Under the pieces are notes generated by a model. That model had not been told where the DNA came from. It saw nothing but the letters and a program-made list of their open reading frames with translations, and made no database searches. From an uncultured Pseudokineococcus sp. (lineage in GTDB: Bacteria; Actinomycetota; Actinomycetes; Actinomycetales; Quadrisphaeraceae): a stretch of 64,000 bases of DNA. The stretch is from positions 186,001 through 250,000 of the forward strand of contig NZ_CANMPM010000004.1 in NCBI RefSeq assembly GCF_947499845.1, in the 5' to 3' direction. Made by a program: the position numbers and the translations under genes. Below, piece by piece: positions 32,026 to 41,236 of the stretch (its first letter is position 1; every line of letters starts with the position of its first letter).

Positions 32026-33669
32026 ATGCGCGTCCTCGGCGTCAACGCCGTCTTCCACGACCCCGCTGCCGCCCTCGTCGTCGACGGCGAGGTCGTCGCC
32101 GCCGCCGAGGAGGAGCGCTTCAGCCGCCGCAAGCACGGCAAGCGGCCCGTCCCCTTCTCCGCGTGGGAGCTCCCCGAGCTCGCCATGCGCTGGTGCCTGT
32201 CCGAGGCCGGCCTCGAGCCGGGCGACCTCGACGCCGTCGCCTACTCCTACGACGCGTCCTGGTGCCGCCCGGCCGAGGAGATGGGCCTGCAGGACCCGTG
32301 GGACCACCTGCGCACCACCTACGCCGAGAAGGTCGCCGGCTTCCTCACCACCGCCCTGCCCGGCCTGGACCGTGACAAGGTCGTCCCGGTGCGCCACCAC
32401 GTGGCCCACGCCGCGTCGGCGGGCCTCGCCGTGGCCGAGGACTCGAGCGTCCTCGTCCTCGACGGCCGCGGCGAGCGCGCCTCGCACCTCGCGGGCCGCT
32501 ACGTCGACGGGAAGCTCGACGTCCTCACCACCACGGACCTGCCCGACTCGGTGGGCCTCGTCTACGAGTCGCTCACGGAGCACCTGGGCTTCCTGCGCAG
32601 CAGCGACGAGTTCAAGGTCATGGCGCTGGCGTCCTACGGCGAGCCGCGCTTCGCCGACGCGCTGCGCGAGCACCTGCACGCCACGGGCGACGGCCGCTAC
32701 GTCGCGCGCGAGCCCGACTGGACGCGCTTCGCCCCGCGCCGGGTCGACGACGGCACGTGGGGCGGCGCGCACGCCGACCTGGCCGCGTCCGTCCAGCTCC
32801 TCGTCGAGGAGCTGCTCGTCGACCTCGCCACCTGGCTGCACGGGCAGACCGGCGACCGGCTGCTGACGATGGCTGGCGGCATCGCCCTCAACTGCGTGGC
32901 CAACAGCCGCGTGTGGCGCGAGTCTCCCTTCGAGGAGGTCTGGGTGCAGCCCGCCTCCGGCGACTCGGGCACGGCGCTCGGCGCGGCCCTGCAGGTCAGC
33001 GCCGACGCGGGCGTGCGGCCGCGGCCGATGCCGGGCGCCGACCTCGGCCGCTCCTGGTCCGACGACGAGCTGGCGGCGTGGCTGCGCACGGCGCGCGTGC
33101 CCTTCACGACGCCGGACGACCTCGCCGGCGAGGTGGCCGACGTCCTGGCCGCCGACGGCGTCGTCGCCTGGTTCGACGGGCGCGCCGAGTTCGGCCCCCG
33201 GGCCCTCGGCCGGCGCTCGCTCATGGCCCACCCCGGCCGCGCGGAGAACCTCGAGCGCCTCAACGACGTCAAGGGCCGCGAGCAGTTCCGCCCCGTCGCG
33301 CCCATGGTGCTGGCCGAGCGCGCCGAGGAGATCTTCGCCGACGGGCCCTTCCCGAGCCCCTACATGCTCTTCGTGCACACCGTCCGCCCCGAGTGGCGCG
33401 AGCGGATCCCCGCGGTCACGCACGTCGACGGCACGGCGCGCATCCAGACGGTCGACGCCGAGCGCACCCCGCACGTCGCGGCTCTGCTCGAGGCCTTCGC
33501 CGAGCGCACCGGCCTGCCCGTCGTCGTCAACACGAGCCTCAACACCGCGGGCCGGCCCATGGTGGACGACCCCCGCGACGCGCTCGAGCTCTTCGGGTCC
33601 GCGCCCGTCGACGTGCTCGTGCTCGGCCCCCACCTCGTGCGCCGCGCCGACGCCTTCGCCGCGGCGTGA
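32026..33669 (+). CDS. O-carbamoyltransferase, NodU/CmcH family
   Basis: 547 residues. Family members transfer a carbamoyl group from carbamoyl phosphate, via carbamoyl-adenylate, to a hydroxyl of a sugar or antibiotic. Visible motifs: N-terminal VLGVNAVFHDPAAALVVDG, metal-binding HHVAHAAS (about 124-131), MAGGIALNCVANS, PASGDSGTALGAAL, and the C-terminal domain with GPRALGRRSLMAHP, REQFRPVAPMVL and NTSLNTAGRPMVDDP. Both domains are complete. It heads the heptose-type glycan operon and overlaps the next gene by GTGA. In Pseudomonas LPS a heptose is carbamoylated by a member of this family (WapO), so a carbamoyl-heptose is a reasonable inference. Confidence 0.92.
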   Translation: MRVLGVNAVFHDPAAALVVDGEVVAAAEEERFSRRKHGKRPVPFSAWELPELAMRWCLSEAGLEPGDLDAVAYSYDASWCRPAEEMGLQDPWDHLRTTYAEKVAGFLTTALPGLDRDKVVPVRHHVAHAASAGLAVAEDSSVLVLDGRGERASHLAGRYVDGKLDVLTTTDLPDSVGLVYESLTEHLGFLRSSDEFKVMALASYGEPRFADALREHLHATGDGRYVAREPDWTRFAPRRVDDGTWGGAHADLAASVQLLVEELLVDLATWLHGQTGDRLLTMAGGIALNCVANSRVWRESPFEEVWVQPASGDSGTALGAALQVSADAGVRPRPMPGADLGRSWSDDELAAWLRTARVPFTTPDDLAGEVADVLAADGVVAWFDGRAEFGPRALGRRSLMAHPGRAENLERLNDVKGREQFRPVAPMVLAERAEEIFADGPFPSPYMLFVHTVRPEWRERIPAVTHVDGTARIQTVDAERTPHVAALLEAFAERTGLPVVVNTSLNTAGRPMVDDPRDALELFGSAPVDVLVLGPHLVRRADAFAAA

Positions 33670-35258
33670 CGGCGGCCGTCCCCCCGGCCGACGCCCCGCG
33701 CGCGGCAGCGGCGAGCGAGGGCGCCGCGGGAGCCGGCGTCGCCCACGACGTCGTCGTCCCCAGCATCGGACGCCCCAGCCTGCTCGCGCTGCTGCGCAGC
33801 CTGGCGGGCCAGGACGGCCCGCCGCCCGCCGAGGTCGTCGTCGTCGACGACCGCCGCGAGCCCGACCCCGGGCTCGAGGCCGACCTCGTGCGCGCCCTCG
33901 GGGAGGACCCGGGGGCGCCGCCGTGGCGCCTGCGGGTCGTCCGCAGCCGCGGCCGGGGCCCCGCCGGGGCGCGCAACCTCGGCTGGCGGGTGACGTCCTC
34001 GCCCTGGGTGGCCTTCCTCGACGACGACGTCCTCCTGCCGGCCGGCTGGTCGCGCGGGCTGGCCGCGGACCTCGCCGCGGCGGGCGACGACCTCGGCGGC
34101 TCCCAGGGGCGCCTCGACGTCCCCCTGCCCGCGGGGCGCCGCCCCACCGACTGGGAGCGGGGCACGAAGGGCCTGGAGACGGCGGCGTGGGCCACGGCCG
34201 ACATGGCCTACCGGCGCCGGGCCCTGGAGGACGTCGCCGGCTTCGACGAGCGCTTCCCCCGCGCCTACCGCGAGGACGCCGACCTGGCGCTGCGCGTGCG
34301 CCGCGCCGGGTGGCGCCTGGAGCGCGGGCGCCGCACGACGACGCACCCGGTGCGCCCCGCCGACGCCCTCGTGAGCCTGCGCGTGCAGGCCGGCAACCGG
34401 GACGACGCCACCATGCGCGCCCTCCACGGGCCGCGGTGGCGCGAGGTCGCCGACGTCCCGCGGGGGCGCCTGCGCTGGCACGCGGCCACGTGCGCCGCGG
34501 CGCTGCTCGGCGTCGGCGGGCTGCTGGCCGGCCGGCCGCGCGCGGCCGCCGTCGGGACGCTGGCCTGGACGGCGCTCACCGCCGACTTCGCCCGGCGCCG
34601 CATCGCCCCGGGCCCGCGCACCGGCGCGGAGGTCCGCGCCATGCTGCTGACGAGCGCCGCCATCCCGCCCGCCGCCGTGCGCCACCGCGTGGTCGGCGAG
34701 CGCGCGGCGCGCCGAGGGCTGCCCGCGTGGCCGCCACCGGTGCGGGCCGTGCTCTTCGACCGCGACGACACCCTCGTCCACGACGTGCCCTACAACGGCG
34801 ACCCGGCCCGCGTGGAGCCGGTCGAGGGCGCGCGTCAGGTCGTCGCCGCCCTGCGGGACGCGGGCGTCGCCACCGGCGTCGTCAGCAACCAGTCCGGCGT
34901 CGCGCGCGGGCTCCTCTCCCCCGCCCAGGTCGAGGCGGTCAACGCCCGGGCCGACGAACTCGTCGGCCCGCTGGGCACCTGGCAGTGGTGCCCCCACGGC
35001 CCCGAGGACGGCTGCCGCTGCCGCAAGCCCGGCCCGGGCCTCGTCGAGCGGGCCGCCGCGGCCCTGGGCGTGCCGGTCGGCGCGTGCGCCGTCGTCGGCG
35101 ACATCGGCGCCGACGTCGAGGCCGCCCGTGCAGCCGGGGCGCGCGGCGTGCTCGTGCCGACGGCGCGCACGCTGCGCCGCGAGGTCGAGGACGCGCCCCA
35201 CGTCGCCGACGACCTCGCGGCCGCCGTGCGGATGCTCGTGCCGGGCGCGCTGGCGTGA
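33666..35258 (+). CDS. Fusion of GT2 glycosyltransferase and GmhB-type heptose-bisphosphate phosphatase
   Basis: 530 residues. Residues about 27-235 form a GT-A glycosyltransferase 2 domain: VVVPSIGRPSLLALLRSL, VVVVDD, and the metal motif LDDD at 118-121. A hydrophobic stretch (about 277-315) may hold a membrane-associated segment. From about 358 to the end is a HAD phosphatase with Asp365 and Asp367 in LFDRDDTLV, VVSNQSGVARG and VVGDIGADVEAA. It also carries the zinc-binding CPHGPEDGCRCRKP (from Cys442) that marks GmhB. GmhB removes the C7 phosphate from heptose 1,7-bisphosphate. Overlaps both neighbours by 4 bp. Confidence 0.88.
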   Translation: MTAAVPPADAPRAAAASEGAAGAGVAHDVVVPSIGRPSLLALLRSLAGQDGPPPAEVVVVDDRREPDPGLEADLVRALGEDPGAPPWRLRVVRSRGRGPAGARNLGWRVTSSPWVAFLDDDVLLPAGWSRGLAADLAAAGDDLGGSQGRLDVPLPAGRRPTDWERGTKGLETAAWATADMAYRRRALEDVAGFDERFPRAYREDADLALRVRRAGWRLERGRRTTTHPVRPADALVSLRVQAGNRDDATMRALHGPRWREVADVPRGRLRWHAATCAAALLGVGGLLAGRPRAAAVGTLAWTALTADFARRRIAPGPRTGAEVRAMLLTSAAIPPAAVRHRVVGERAARRGLPAWPPPVRAVLFDRDDTLVHDVPYNGDPARVEPVEGARQVVAALRDAGVATGVVSNQSGVARGLLSPAQVEAVNARADELVGPLGTWQWCPHGPEDGCRCRKPGPGLVERAAAALGVPVGACAVVGDIGADVEAARAAGARGVLVPTARTLRREVEDAPHVADDLAAAVRMLVPGALA

Positions 35259-36565
35259 GCGGGACCGCCGGCTCGGGGGCCGCCCGCTCCGGTGCCGCCG
35301 GCTCGGAGGACGCCGGTTCGGGGGCCGCCGGCTGGGAGCACGACCGGGGCGCGACCCGGCGGGTGCTCGCCGTCCGCCTCGACAGCGACGGCGACGTCCT
35401 GCTCACGGGCCCCGCCGTCCTCGCGCTGGGCACGGGGGCCGACGGCGCCCCCCGCGAGGTCGACCTGCTCGTCTCCCCGCAGGGCCGGGCGGCGGCCCAC
35501 CTGCTGCCGGGGGTCGCGGAGGTCCGGGTCGAGCAGGTGCCGTGGAGCGGGTACGCGCCCGCCGCCGCCGACCCCGCGGCGCTGCAGGCCCTCGTGGCCT
35601 GGATGGCCGGGCGGGCGCACGAGGAGGTCGTCGTCTTCACCTCCTTCCACCAGAGCCCGCTGCCCATGGCGCTCCTGGCCCGGCTGGCCGGGGCGCCGCG
35701 CGTCGTCGGCACGAGCGAGGACTACCCGGGCTCCCTGCTCGACGTCCGCCACCGCCGCCCGGGCGGTGCCGACGGCAGCGGAGGCGGCCACGAGGTCCTC
35801 GCCGCCCTCGACCTCGTGGCGGCCACGGGCCGCGCCGTGCCGAGCCGCCCCCGCCTCGCCGTGCGGACCGACCTCGTCGACGCCGCCGAGCGCGCCCTGC
35901 CCGCGCCGCCCAGCGGGGCGCGCGGCCTCGTGGTGCTGCACCCGGGGGCGTCCGTGCCCGCCCGCGCGCCCTCGCCCGCCGTCGCCGCGGACGCCGCGGC
36001 CGCGCTCGTCGACGACGGGTGGGCGGTCGCGCTCACCGGCTCCCCCGCCGAGGCCCCGCTCGTCGAGGACGTGCGCGAGCGCGCGTCCCGGGCGGCGGAC
36101 CCAGGGGCGGGCGGCCGGGCAGAAGGCACAGGGGCGGGCGGCCGGGCAGAAGGCACAGAGGCGGGCGGCCTGCTGGTCGACCTCGCCGGCGCCACGGACC
36201 TCGCCGGCCTGGCCGCCCTCCTGCGGCGCGCCGACGCCGTCGTCGTCGGCAACACCGGGCCGGCCCACCTCGCGGCGGCCGTGGGCACGCCGGTCGTCTC
36301 GCTCTTCTCCCCCGTCGTGCCCGCCGAGCGCTGGGCGCCGTGGGGGGTGCCCACCGTCCTGCTGGGCGACCAGGGGGCGCCGTGCGCCCTCTCCCGGGCC
36401 CGCGAGTGCCCAGTCCCGGGGCACCCGTGCCTGCAGCTGGACGGCCGCAACGTCGTGGAGGCCGTACGGTCGGTCGTCGGCGTCCAGCCCGGTGGCGCCG
36501 CAGGATCGGTCGAGCGGGTCGCGGGGTCGAGCGCCGCCGGGACGCGAGGAGGAGCACGCCCGTGA
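35255..36565 (+). CDS. Glycosyltransferase family 9 (heptosyltransferase-like), first copy
   Basis: 436 residues. After a Gly/Ser/Ala-repeat tail of about 30 residues comes the GT9 fold: RVLAVRLDSDGDVLLTGPAVLAL, LVVLHPGASVPAR (the usual GAS in the donor domain) and VVVGNTGPAHLAAAVGTPVVSLFSP. GT9 enzymes typically use ADP-heptose. The middle has a 27-bp DNA repeat giving AGGRAEGT units at about residue 285-305, likely a surface loop. Coupled to both neighbours by GTGA overlaps. Confidence 0.9.
   Translation: MSGTAGSGAARSGAAGSEDAGSGAAGWEHDRGATRRVLAVRLDSDGDVLLTGPAVLALGTGADGAPREVDLLVSPQGRAAAHLLPGVAEVRVEQVPWSGYAPAAADPAALQALVAWMAGRAHEEVVVFTSFHQSPLPMALLARLAGAPRVVGTSEDYPGSLLDVRHRRPGGADGSGGGHEVLAALDLVAATGRAVPSRPRLAVRTDLVDAAERALPAPPSGARGLVVLHPGASVPARAPSPAVAADAAAALVDDGWAVALTGSPAEAPLVEDVRERASRAADPGAGGRAEGTGAGGRAEGTEAGGLLVDLAGATDLAGLAALLRRADAVVVGNTGPAHLAAAVGTPVVSLFSPVVPAERWAPWGVPTVLLGDQGAPCALSRARECPVPGHPCLQLDGRNVVEAVRSVVGVQPGGAAGSVERVAGSSAAGTRGGARP
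36102..36168 (+). repeat. 27-bp tandem repeat, 2.4 copies, coding
   Basis: Identical units at 36102-36128 and 36129-36155 plus a diverged partial copy, in frame within the first GT9 gene (AGGRAEGT units). Frame is kept because 27 is a multiple of 3. Confidence 0.8.
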
Positions 36566-37581
36566 GGGTCCTGCTGTGGCACGTGCACGGCTCGTGGACG
36601 ACGTCGTTCGTCCAGGGGCGGCACACGTACCTGCTGCCGGTGCTGCCCGGGCGCGGCCCCGACGGGCGCGGCCGCGCCCGCACGTGGCAGTGGCCCGCGT
36701 CGGCCGTCGAGGTGACGCCCGAGGAGCTGGCCGCCGCCCCGCCGGACGTCGTCGTCCTCCAGCGCGCCCACGAGGGCGAGCTGCTGCGCCGCTGGACCGG
36801 CCTCGTGCCGGGCGTCGACGTCCCCGTCGTCCACCTCGAGCACGACGCCCCCACCGACCACGCCGCGCGCAGCCGCCAGCGGGCGGCCGACGGGCGCGAC
36901 CTCGTCGTGCACGTGACCGCCTACAACGCGCTCATGTGGGACAACGGCGCGGCGCCGACGACGGTCGTCGAGCACGGCGTCGTCGACCCCGGCGCGCTCG
37001 CCACCGGCGAGCGGGCCTCCCTCGGCGTCGTCGTCAACGAGCCGGTGCGGCGCGAGCGCGTGGCCGGCACCGACGTCGTCCTCGACCTCGCGCGGGCCCT
37101 GCCCGTCGAGGTGTACGGCATGGGCATGACGGCGCTGGGCGAGCTCGCCGACGCCCGCGGCGTCCCCGCCCTCGGCAGCGCCTCCGGGGCGCTGCACGAC
37201 GACCTGCCCCAGCACCGCATGCACGCCGAGCTCGGCGCCCACCGCGCCTACCTGCACCCCTACCGGTGGACGAGCCTCGGCATGGCGCTCGTGGAGGCCA
37301 TGACGATCGGCATGCCCGTGCTCGCCGTCGCCAGCACGGCCGCCGCCGACGCCGTGCCGGCGGCCGGCGGCGTCGTCAGCGCCGACCCGCGGGTCCTCGC
37401 CCGGGCGGCCCGCGCGTGGCTCGACGACCCGGCCCGGGCCCGGGAGGCCGGCGCCGCCGCGCGCGAGCACGCCCTCGCCCGCTTCGGGCTCGACCGCTTC
37501 CTCGCCGACTGGGACGAGGTCCTCGACGCCGTCGTCGCCGGCGGGCTGCCCGCGGCCGCACGCCGGGAGGTCCTCGCGTGA
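36562..37581 (+). CDS. Glycosyltransferase, GT4-like (GT-B fold), divergent
   Basis: 339 residues. The N-terminus VRVLLWHVHGSWTTSFVQGRH and the C-terminal LHPYRWTSLGMALVEAMTIGMPVLA (the E-x7-E-type donor site region) indicate a GT-B glycosyltransferase. The middle part (HLEHDAPTDHA, VYGMGM) is not familiar. Donor and acceptor are unknown. Starts with GTG inside the previous stop and ends within the next start. Confidence 0.8.
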   Translation: MRVLLWHVHGSWTTSFVQGRHTYLLPVLPGRGPDGRGRARTWQWPASAVEVTPEELAAAPPDVVVLQRAHEGELLRRWTGLVPGVDVPVVHLEHDAPTDHAARSRQRAADGRDLVVHVTAYNALMWDNGAAPTTVVEHGVVDPGALATGERASLGVVVNEPVRRERVAGTDVVLDLARALPVEVYGMGMTALGELADARGVPALGSASGALHDDLPQHRMHAELGAHRAYLHPYRWTSLGMALVEAMTIGMPVLAVASTAAADAVPAAGGVVSADPRVLARAARAWLDDPARAREAGAAAREHALARFGLDRFLADWDEVLDAVVAGGLPAAARREVLA

Positions 37582-38801
37582 GGGTCGCGATGGTGTCCGA
37601 GCACGCCAGCCCGCTCGCGGCGCTGGGCGGCGTCGACGCCGGCGGGCAGAACGTCCACGTCGCCCACCTGGCCGCGGCGCTGGCGGCGCGCGGGCACGCG
37701 GTCGACGTCTACACGCGCCGCGACGCCGTCGACCTGCCCGAGCAGGTCGAGCTCGTCGACGGCGTCACGGTGGTCCACGTCGACGCGGGCCCCCCGGCCG
37801 AGGTGCCGAAGGACGCGCTGCTGCCGCACATGGAGGCCTTCGGCCGGCGCCTCGCCGAGCACCTGCTCGAGCAGCCCGCCGACCTCCTGCACGCCCACTT
37901 CTGGATGAGCGGGGTGGCCACGCGCGAGGCCGCCCGCTCGGTGGGGCTGCCGTGGGTGCAGACCTTCCACGCCCTCGGGTCGGTGAAGCGGCGCCACCAG
38001 GGCGGGGAGGACACGAGCCCGCCCTCGCGCGTGGCCACGGAGACCGAGCTCGCGGCCGAGGCGGACGCCGTCCTCGCCACCTGCCGCGACGAGGTCTCCG
38101 AGCTGGCCGACCTGGGCGCCCCGCACGACCGCGTGCGCGTCGTCCCCTGCGGCGTCGACGTCGACCTCTTCACCCCCGAGGGGCCCGTCGGCGGGCCGGA
38201 GCGGCGCGAGCCGCACCGCGTCGTCGTCGTGGGCCGGCTCGTGGAGCGCAAGGGCGTCGAGGAGGTCGTGCGGGCGCTGGCCCTCGGGCTGACCTCGGCG
38301 CTGGCGCGGACCGAGCTGCTCGTCCTCGGCGGCCCGCCCGCCGACCACCTCGGGATCGACGCGGAGGCCCAGCGGCTGCGGGGCCTGGCCGAGGAGCTCG
38401 GCGTCGCGGACCGCACGCACCTCCTGGGGCGCGTGGACCACTCCGACCTCCCCGCGCTCCTGCGCGGGGCGGACGTCGTCGTCGCCACCCCCTGGTACGA
38501 GCCCTTCGGCATCGTGCCGCTCGAGGCGATGGCCTGCGGCCGCCCCGTCGTGGGCAGCGCCGTCGGGGGCCTGCTCGACACCGTGGCCGACGGCGTGACC
38601 GGCGCCCTCGTGCCCCCGCGAGACGCCGTGGCGCTGGCCGCGGCCCTCGGGCCCCTGCTCGAGGACGCCCCCCGGCGCGAGGCGTGGGGCCGGGCGGCGC
38701 GCGAGCGCGCCGTCGCCGGCTTCAGCTGGCGCGAGGTGGCCGCCCGCACCGAGGACGCCTACGAGGGCGTGCTCGCCCGCACCCGCCTGGAGGCCCTGTG
38801 A
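37578..38801 (+). CDS. Glycosyltransferase family 4
   Basis: 407 residues with the full GT4 layout: VRVAMVSEHASPLAALGGVDAGGQNVHV at the N-terminus, DLLHAHFWMSG, then HRVVVVGRLVERKGVEEVV starting the second domain and ATPWYEPFGIVPLEAMACGRP with the E-x7-E site. It resembles the MshA/sucrose-phosphate-synthase-like branch; no cysteine-ligase partner for mycothiol is near, so a mycothiol role is not supported. Donor probably a nucleotide sugar. 4-bp overlaps on both sides. Confidence 0.88.
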   Translation: MRVAMVSEHASPLAALGGVDAGGQNVHVAHLAAALAARGHAVDVYTRRDAVDLPEQVELVDGVTVVHVDAGPPAEVPKDALLPHMEAFGRRLAEHLLEQPADLLHAHFWMSGVATREAARSVGLPWVQTFHALGSVKRRHQGGEDTSPPSRVATETELAAEADAVLATCRDEVSELADLGAPHDRVRVVPCGVDVDLFTPEGPVGGPERREPHRVVVVGRLVERKGVEEVVRALALGLTSALARTELLVLGGPPADHLGIDAEAQRLRGLAEELGVADRTHLLGRVDHSDLPALLRGADVVVATPWYEPFGIVPLEAMACGRPVVGSAVGGLLDTVADGVTGALVPPRDAVALAAALGPLLEDAPRREAWGRAARERAVAGFSWREVAARTEDAYEGVLARTRLEAL

Positions 38802-41236
38802 GCGACGAGCCGACCCCCCGCGAGACGACCGGCCGCGAGACGAGCGGCCGCGAGACCAGCGGCCCGGGGCCCGAGCCGGGCCGGGAGGCGGTCGCGCCCG
38901 CCGGGCCGCACGAGCACGTGGAGGGCGGCCCGTGGCTGTCCGAGCACGTCGACGAGCTCGTGGCCGCGCTCGGGCGGCTGCGCGCCAGCGCCGACCGCGT
39001 GCACCGGTGGGGCGCCGAGCTCGCGGGCGTCCTCGCCGGGGGCGGGCGCCTGCTCGCGGCCGGCAACGGCGGCAGCGCGGCGGAGGCCCAGCACCTGACG
39101 GCCGAGCTCGTCGGGCGCTTCGTGGGCGAGCGCCGGCCGCTGTCGGCCATCGCGCTGCACGCCGACTCCTCGAGCACGACGGCCATCGGCAACGACTACG
39201 GCGAGCGCGAGGTCTTCGCCCGCCAGGTGCAGGCGCACGGCCGCCCCGGCGACGTCGTCGTCCTGCTGTCGACGTCCGGGCGCAGCCCCAACGTCCTGGA
39301 GGCGGCGGCCCGGGCGCGGGCCGGCGGCCTGCGGGTGTGGGCGCTCACCGGCCCCGCCCCGAACCCGCTGGCCGAGCTGGCCGACGAGGTCGTCGCCGTC
39401 GACGCCCCCTCGACCTCGGGCGTGCAGGAGGGGCACCTCGTGCTCGTCCACGCGCTGTGCGCCGGCGTCGACGCGGCGCTCGCGGCAGCCGACGCCGGCG
39501 CCCAGCGGCCGGTGGCCGTCCCGGGCGCGGCTCCCGCGGCCGTCGACGCCGCCGCGGACCTCGCGGGGTCCGAGGCGTCCGCGGGCCTCGGGTCCGCCCC
39601 GGGCCGGGACGCCCTCCCGCACGAGACCCTCGGTGCTGTCGTGGTTGAGCCGGTCGACCAGGAGCCGGTCGACCAGGGCGCCGAGGACGACGTCGAGCCG
39701 CCTCGTCGACGCCGCCGGCGGGTCGTCGTCGTCGGCGACGTCGTCCTCGACCGCGACCTCGACGGCGTCGTCGAGCGGGTCGCCCCGGACGCGCCCGTGC
39801 CGGTCGTCGACCTGCGGGCGACGACGGAGAGCCCCGGCGGCGCCGGCCTCACCGCCCTGCTCGTGGCCGCCGGGCGCGGCGACGGGCGAACCCCGGCCGG
39901 AGCGCCGCGCGGCGCGGAGGACGCAGGCGTGGACGTCGTCCTCGTCGCCCCCGTCGGCGACGACGAGGACGGCGAGCGGCTGAGGGCGGCGCTGGCCGCC
40001 GCCGACGGCTCGCTGGAGCTCGTCGCGCTCCCCCACACCGGCGCCACGAGGACGAAGACGCGCGTGCGCGCCGCGGGGCAGTCGCTCGTGCGCGTCGACT
40101 CCGGCGGCCCGGGCACGCCCTCGGCGCCCGACCTCGACGAGCTGCGCGCCGTCCTCGCGCGCGCGGACGTCGTCCTCGTGTCGGACTACGGCGCCGGCAC
40201 GACGCACGACCCCGGCGTGCGCGCGGTGCTCGGCGCGGCCGCCGCGGCGGTCCCGGTGGTCTGGGACCCGCACCCCCGCGGCGGGGAGCCCGTCCACGGC
40301 TGCGCGCTCGTGACGCCCAACCTCTCCGAGGCGGCGCGCGTCCTGGGCGGCGCCCCGCGCGCCGACGACGCGGCCGGCGCGCTGGCGCGGCGGTGGGCCG
40401 CGCGGGGCGTCGTCGTCACCGCGGGCGAGCGCGGGGCCTTCCTCGGCCTCCCGGGCAGCGAGCCCGTCTACGTGCCGGCACCCCTCGTCGCCGGCGGCGA
40501 CCCGTGCGGCGCGGGCGACCGCTTCGCCGCCACGGCCGCCCTGGCCCTCGCCGACGGCGCCGTCCTGCCCGAGGCCGTCGTCGACGCCGTCGCCGACGCC
40601 TCGGCGTGGGTGGCGGGTGGCGGCGCCTCCGGGTGGCGGGCGCACCGCGCCGCGGCCCCGACGCGCGCCGCGGCGCCCTCCGGCGGGAGCGGGGCGCTCG
40701 CGCGGGTGGAGGGCCCGACGGCCGTCGGCGTCCCCGCCGGCAGCGCGTCCGCGGCGGACGCGCGCGCCCTCGTCGCGGGGGTCCGCGCCGCCGGCGGTGT
40801 CGTCGTCGCCACGGGCGGGTGCTTCGACGTGCTCCACGCCGGGCACGTGGGCTGCCTCGAGGCGGCGCGCCGGCTCGGCGACGCCCTCGTCGTCCTCGTG
40901 AACTCCGACGCGTCCGTGCGCCGCCTCAAGGGCGAGGGCCGTCCGGTCCAGAGCCAGGCCGACCGCGTCCGCGTCCTCGAGGCGCTGGAGGCGGTCGACG
41001 CCGTCGCCGTCTTCGACGAGGACGACCCCCGCGAGGCCCTGCGCGTCCTGCAGCCGGACGTGTGGGCCAAGGGCGGGGACTACGGCGCCGCGGGCGCCGA
41101 CATGCCCGAGGCGCCGCTCGTGCGGGGCTGGGGCGGGCGGGTCGTCCTGCTCCCCTACCTCGACGGGCGCTCGACCACCGAGATCCTCCGCCGCGGGGCC
41201 CCCGCGGCGGTCGTCGCAGAGCAGGAGAACCCGTGA
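38798..41236 (+). CDS. Three-domain fusion: GmhA isomerase, HldE kinase and HldE adenylyltransferase
   Basis: 812 residues carrying three steps of ADP-heptose synthesis. Residues about 45-240 are a SIS-fold GmhA (sedoheptulose-7-phosphate isomerase): AAGNGGSAAEAQHLTAEL with Asn90, TSGRSPNVLEAA, and SGVQEGHLVLVH with the catalytic Glu/His context. A linker with acidic and Arg-rich stretches (about 241-306) leads to a PfkB-type kinase (about 307-610) with GDVVLDRDLDG, SPGGAGLTALLVAA and GDPCGAGDRFAA with catalytic Asp574. Residues about 665-812 are an RfaE2-type nucleotidyltransferase with GGCFDVLHAGHVGCL (HAGH at 680-683) and the AKGGDY segment. The kinase uses DPCGAGD instead of the common DTTGAGD. 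The product should be ADP-D,D-heptose. Confidence 0.9.
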   Translation: MSDEPTPRETTGRETSGRETSGPGPEPGREAVAPAGPHEHVEGGPWLSEHVDELVAALGRLRASADRVHRWGAELAGVLAGGGRLLAAGNGGSAAEAQHLTAELVGRFVGERRPLSAIALHADSSSTTAIGNDYGEREVFARQVQAHGRPGDVVVLLSTSGRSPNVLEAAARARAGGLRVWALTGPAPNPLAELADEVVAVDAPSTSGVQEGHLVLVHALCAGVDAALAAADAGAQRPVAVPGAAPAAVDAAADLAGSEASAGLGSAPGRDALPHETLGAVVVEPVDQEPVDQGAEDDVEPPRRRRRRVVVVGDVVLDRDLDGVVERVAPDAPVPVVDLRATTESPGGAGLTALLVAAGRGDGRTPAGAPRGAEDAGVDVVLVAPVGDDEDGERLRAALAAADGSLELVALPHTGATRTKTRVRAAGQSLVRVDSGGPGTPSAPDLDELRAVLARADVVLVSDYGAGTTHDPGVRAVLGAAAAAVPVVWDPHPRGGEPVHGCALVTPNLSEAARVLGGAPRADDAAGALARRWAARGVVVTAGERGAFLGLPGSEPVYVPAPLVAGGDPCGAGDRFAATAALALADGAVLPEAVVDAVADASAWVAGGGASGWRAHRAAAPTRAAAPSGGSGALARVEGPTAVGVPAGSASAADARALVAGVRAAGGVVVATGGCFDVLHAGHVGCLEAARRLGDALVVLVNSDASVRRLKGEGRPVQSQADRVRVLEALEAVDAVAVFDEDDPREALRVLQPDVWAKGGDYGAAGADMPEAPLVRGWGGRVVLLPYLDGRSTTEILRRGAPAAVVAEQENP

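Noticed and set aside
37578-38801. MshA (mycothiol glycosyltransferase)
   Set aside because: The GT4 fold is similar, but the context is a heptose glycan operon and no mshB, mshC or mshD is near.
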